Origin: Plasmodium malariae
Taxonomy: Eukaryota > Apicomplexa > Aconoidasida > Haemosporida > Plasmodiidae
Length of the DNA stretch: 64,000 nucleotides
Assembly (NCBI RefSeq): GCF_900090045.1
Contig: NC_041786.1
Span: 3,361,001-3,425,000, forward strand
Reading direction: 5' to 3'
Shown: positions 62,801 through 64,000 of the stretch, in pieces
Layout: each line of letters begins with the position of its first letter
Numbering within the stretch: the stretch's first letter is position 1
Translations under genes and position numbers: made by a program
The notes under the pieces: model-generated
Database searches by the model: none
What the model was told of the DNA's origin: nothing
Seen by the model: only the letters and a program-made list of their open reading frames with translations

Positions 62801-63720
62801 TAAGTATATGTTTATTTTATGTACTGCATCCTTTTCTTCTTTTTTTTAAATAAAAAAAAACATATATATATATATATATATATACATTATTTCCTGTATT
62901 AATGTAATACTTTTTATTCTTATTTTTTCCGAAAATAAAAAATCTGTGAAGCAAAAATTTATTAGAACTTATTGCACATATTTTCTGTTTTTTTGGGTTA
63001 CTTTTCTTAGTTATTGTTATTATGAGCACTTTGGTGTTTTAACTGATATGTCAACACTTTTTTGTATTTACTGTACTCTATCTAGAGAAGAAAATTAACA
63101 ATATATAAATTATACTAATTTGATGCAATAATTATGAATAGCACTTGCAATTAATATGTACAAATTACTTTTAATATAATTTATATAAATTACTTAAAAA
63201 TGCATTATTTATTGTATGCGCAGAATCATTGAATACATTTAAAATAATAAACTTTATTATTAATATATGTTCTTCCGTATATCTCTGTTACCTCTTTGCT
63301 ATATGCATTATTTAATTTCGACACAACATCAATTAATTAAATATATAATAAGGTATATTAATTAATTAATTAACATAAATTGGTATCATACAAAATGTGA
63401 AAATTTTTTAGAATATAATATATCCGAATTAATTAGTATATATAATTAAAAAATGTAAAAAAGTCTATAACTTTTTAATAAGGAATATTAATTTATAATT
63501 CTTTGAAAATAAAATAATATGCTATATTAAACAAAACTATTTAAATTCAAAATTCATAATTATTGTTGGCTAATTATTCGAAGATATGTTAGAATAAATA
63601 GACTAAAGAAAATTGTTATTTACTTTTTAATTTTTTCTGTATTTGATAAATTAATGTAAATAACTTTTCAACACTATAAATAAATATTTGTTCTTCTTGT
63701 AAAATATAAAAACTGTTGAA
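57530..63720. repeat. Segmental duplication, copy B (STP1 locus plus flanks)
   Basis: Direct repeat of 37690-42600. Anchors here are atagtttaagaaagtt (about 57615), gggtacttatgct (about 59366), the STP1 pseudogene, gaattattaataatta (about 62280), atgcataaattta (about 62360), cctgtattaatgtaa with ttccgaaaata (62893-62940) and cttttcaacacta (about 63665). Copy B is longer through insertions in AT tracts and is more decayed in its coding part. Boundaries are approximate. Confidence 0.7.
59879..62262 (-). pseudogene. STP1: STP1 copy B, heavily degraded
   Basis: On the minus strand an ATG at 62262 opens MVQISCKYVYYTKPYFKNIG, then KYIKERIRSL, the counterpart of FKNIINNVKQKINSL in copy A. The frame closes after 85 codons. 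Further pieces of ectodomain and stalk occur to about 61270 (for example SSSLKVPGTSN). The membrane segment reads DPVGNLCNIYVPFLLISFVI, then TVFPLFIK (about 61190-61117). The following donor has GA (61116-61115) where copy A has GT. Exon 2 begins at 61028 after ATATCGTAG (YDLTGMYTKKKK). It keeps Trp-rich-domain traces: YNEGEFLAIYLCEFKKKEHT (60591-60827), then the equivalents of the WFNNLKNEW and NIWKTEE motifs of copy A. It finishes HSIINEETQGKSAEMLEKRF and a stop at 59879, the natural end. Many stops, frameshifts and expanded homopolymers are present. Confidence 0.78.
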
Positions 63721-64000
63721 TTATTTTATATTTCATTTTAACAAATGAACAGGTAAAAGTATTCATTAAAAAATTTGTCCTTACCAGAAACAACATAGAT
63801 TATGGTATTATAATGTACATATATTGTATCTAATTTTAGAATTTAGATTTATGCAAATTTTTTGCTTTATCTTTTCTTTTTATTTTATTGTCTTATGTTA
63901 TATACTGTTTCTTTTCAAAATATATTGCTTAATAACAGTATAAACGAGAATTCATATAAAAGCAATATAACATTTTTTTATATTTTAAGATGTATTTGAA
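62263..64000. other. 5' flank of STP1 copy B
   Basis: Non-coding. Most of it is the duplicated upstream region of the STP1 locus (matches to 41119-42600). It holds a short (TA)n run near 62860-62883. The Lys- and Ile-rich minus-strand ORF 62817-63029 derives from this run and is not called. Confidence 0.55.

Noticed and set aside
62817..63029. 70-codon minus-strand ORF with an Ile-Tyr run
   Set aside because: Generated by a TA microsatellite and an A/T tract within the duplicated non-coding flank.
1..64000. tRNA, rRNA, telomere repeats or transposons
   Set aside because: No cloverleaf-like GC-rich segment, conserved rRNA stretch, TTTAGGG/TTCAGGG-type array or transposase motif was seen.

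Overview
The window reads as subtelomeric DNA of a Plasmodium species. It is extremely A+T-rich, with long homopolymer and TA tracts, single-exon or two-exon genes with short signal-peptide first exons, and only families of the malaria-parasite invasion and variant repertoires. The combination seen here is a reticulocyte-binding-protein (RBP) relic, a Duffy-binding-like (DBL/EBL) gene, STP1 genes with a tryptophan-rich cytoplasmic part, pir relics, and two-exon exported proteins of the fam-l/fam-m type. This fits a human or primate lineage such as P. malariae or P. ovale; P. malariae is favoured by the fam-l-like first exons. The species call is inference from family content, not a database match. 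No tRNA, rRNA, telomere repeat or CRISPR array was recognised.

Layout. 1776-9983 (-): an almost full-length but heavily broken RBP gene. 11921-12060: an 18-bp tandem repeat. 15025-16126 and 20565-21595 (+): two pir pseudogenes, followed by an unassigned relic (21604-22130) and a minus-strand pir-like relic (22560-23375). 25861-28413 (+): the only long, uninterrupted, clearly coding frame, an 850-residue secreted EBL-family protein with one DBL domain whose last subdomain is duplicated in tandem. It lacks the usual C-terminal cysteine-rich region, membrane anchor and tail. 31100-31691 (-), 36651-37560 (+), 44166-45014 (+), 47900-48705 (+), 51658-52426 (-) and 54732-55557 (-): six two-exon exported-protein genes, five plainly dead and one (54732-55557) interrupted by a single in-frame stop. 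38602-41118 (-) and 59879-62262 (-): two STP1 pseudogenes lying in a diverged direct segmental duplication that also includes kilobases of non-coding flank.

How it fits together. All recognised genes belong to host-cell recognition (RBP, EBL), red-cell surface or export (STP1, pir, fam-type). Nearly all are decaying, mostly by nonsense changes, lost start codons and indels in homopolymers. The DBL gene is an intact island in a graveyard. No operons or cis-regulatory motifs could be called with confidence. Splice sites were called from GT/AG signals, reading phase and agreement between paralogs.
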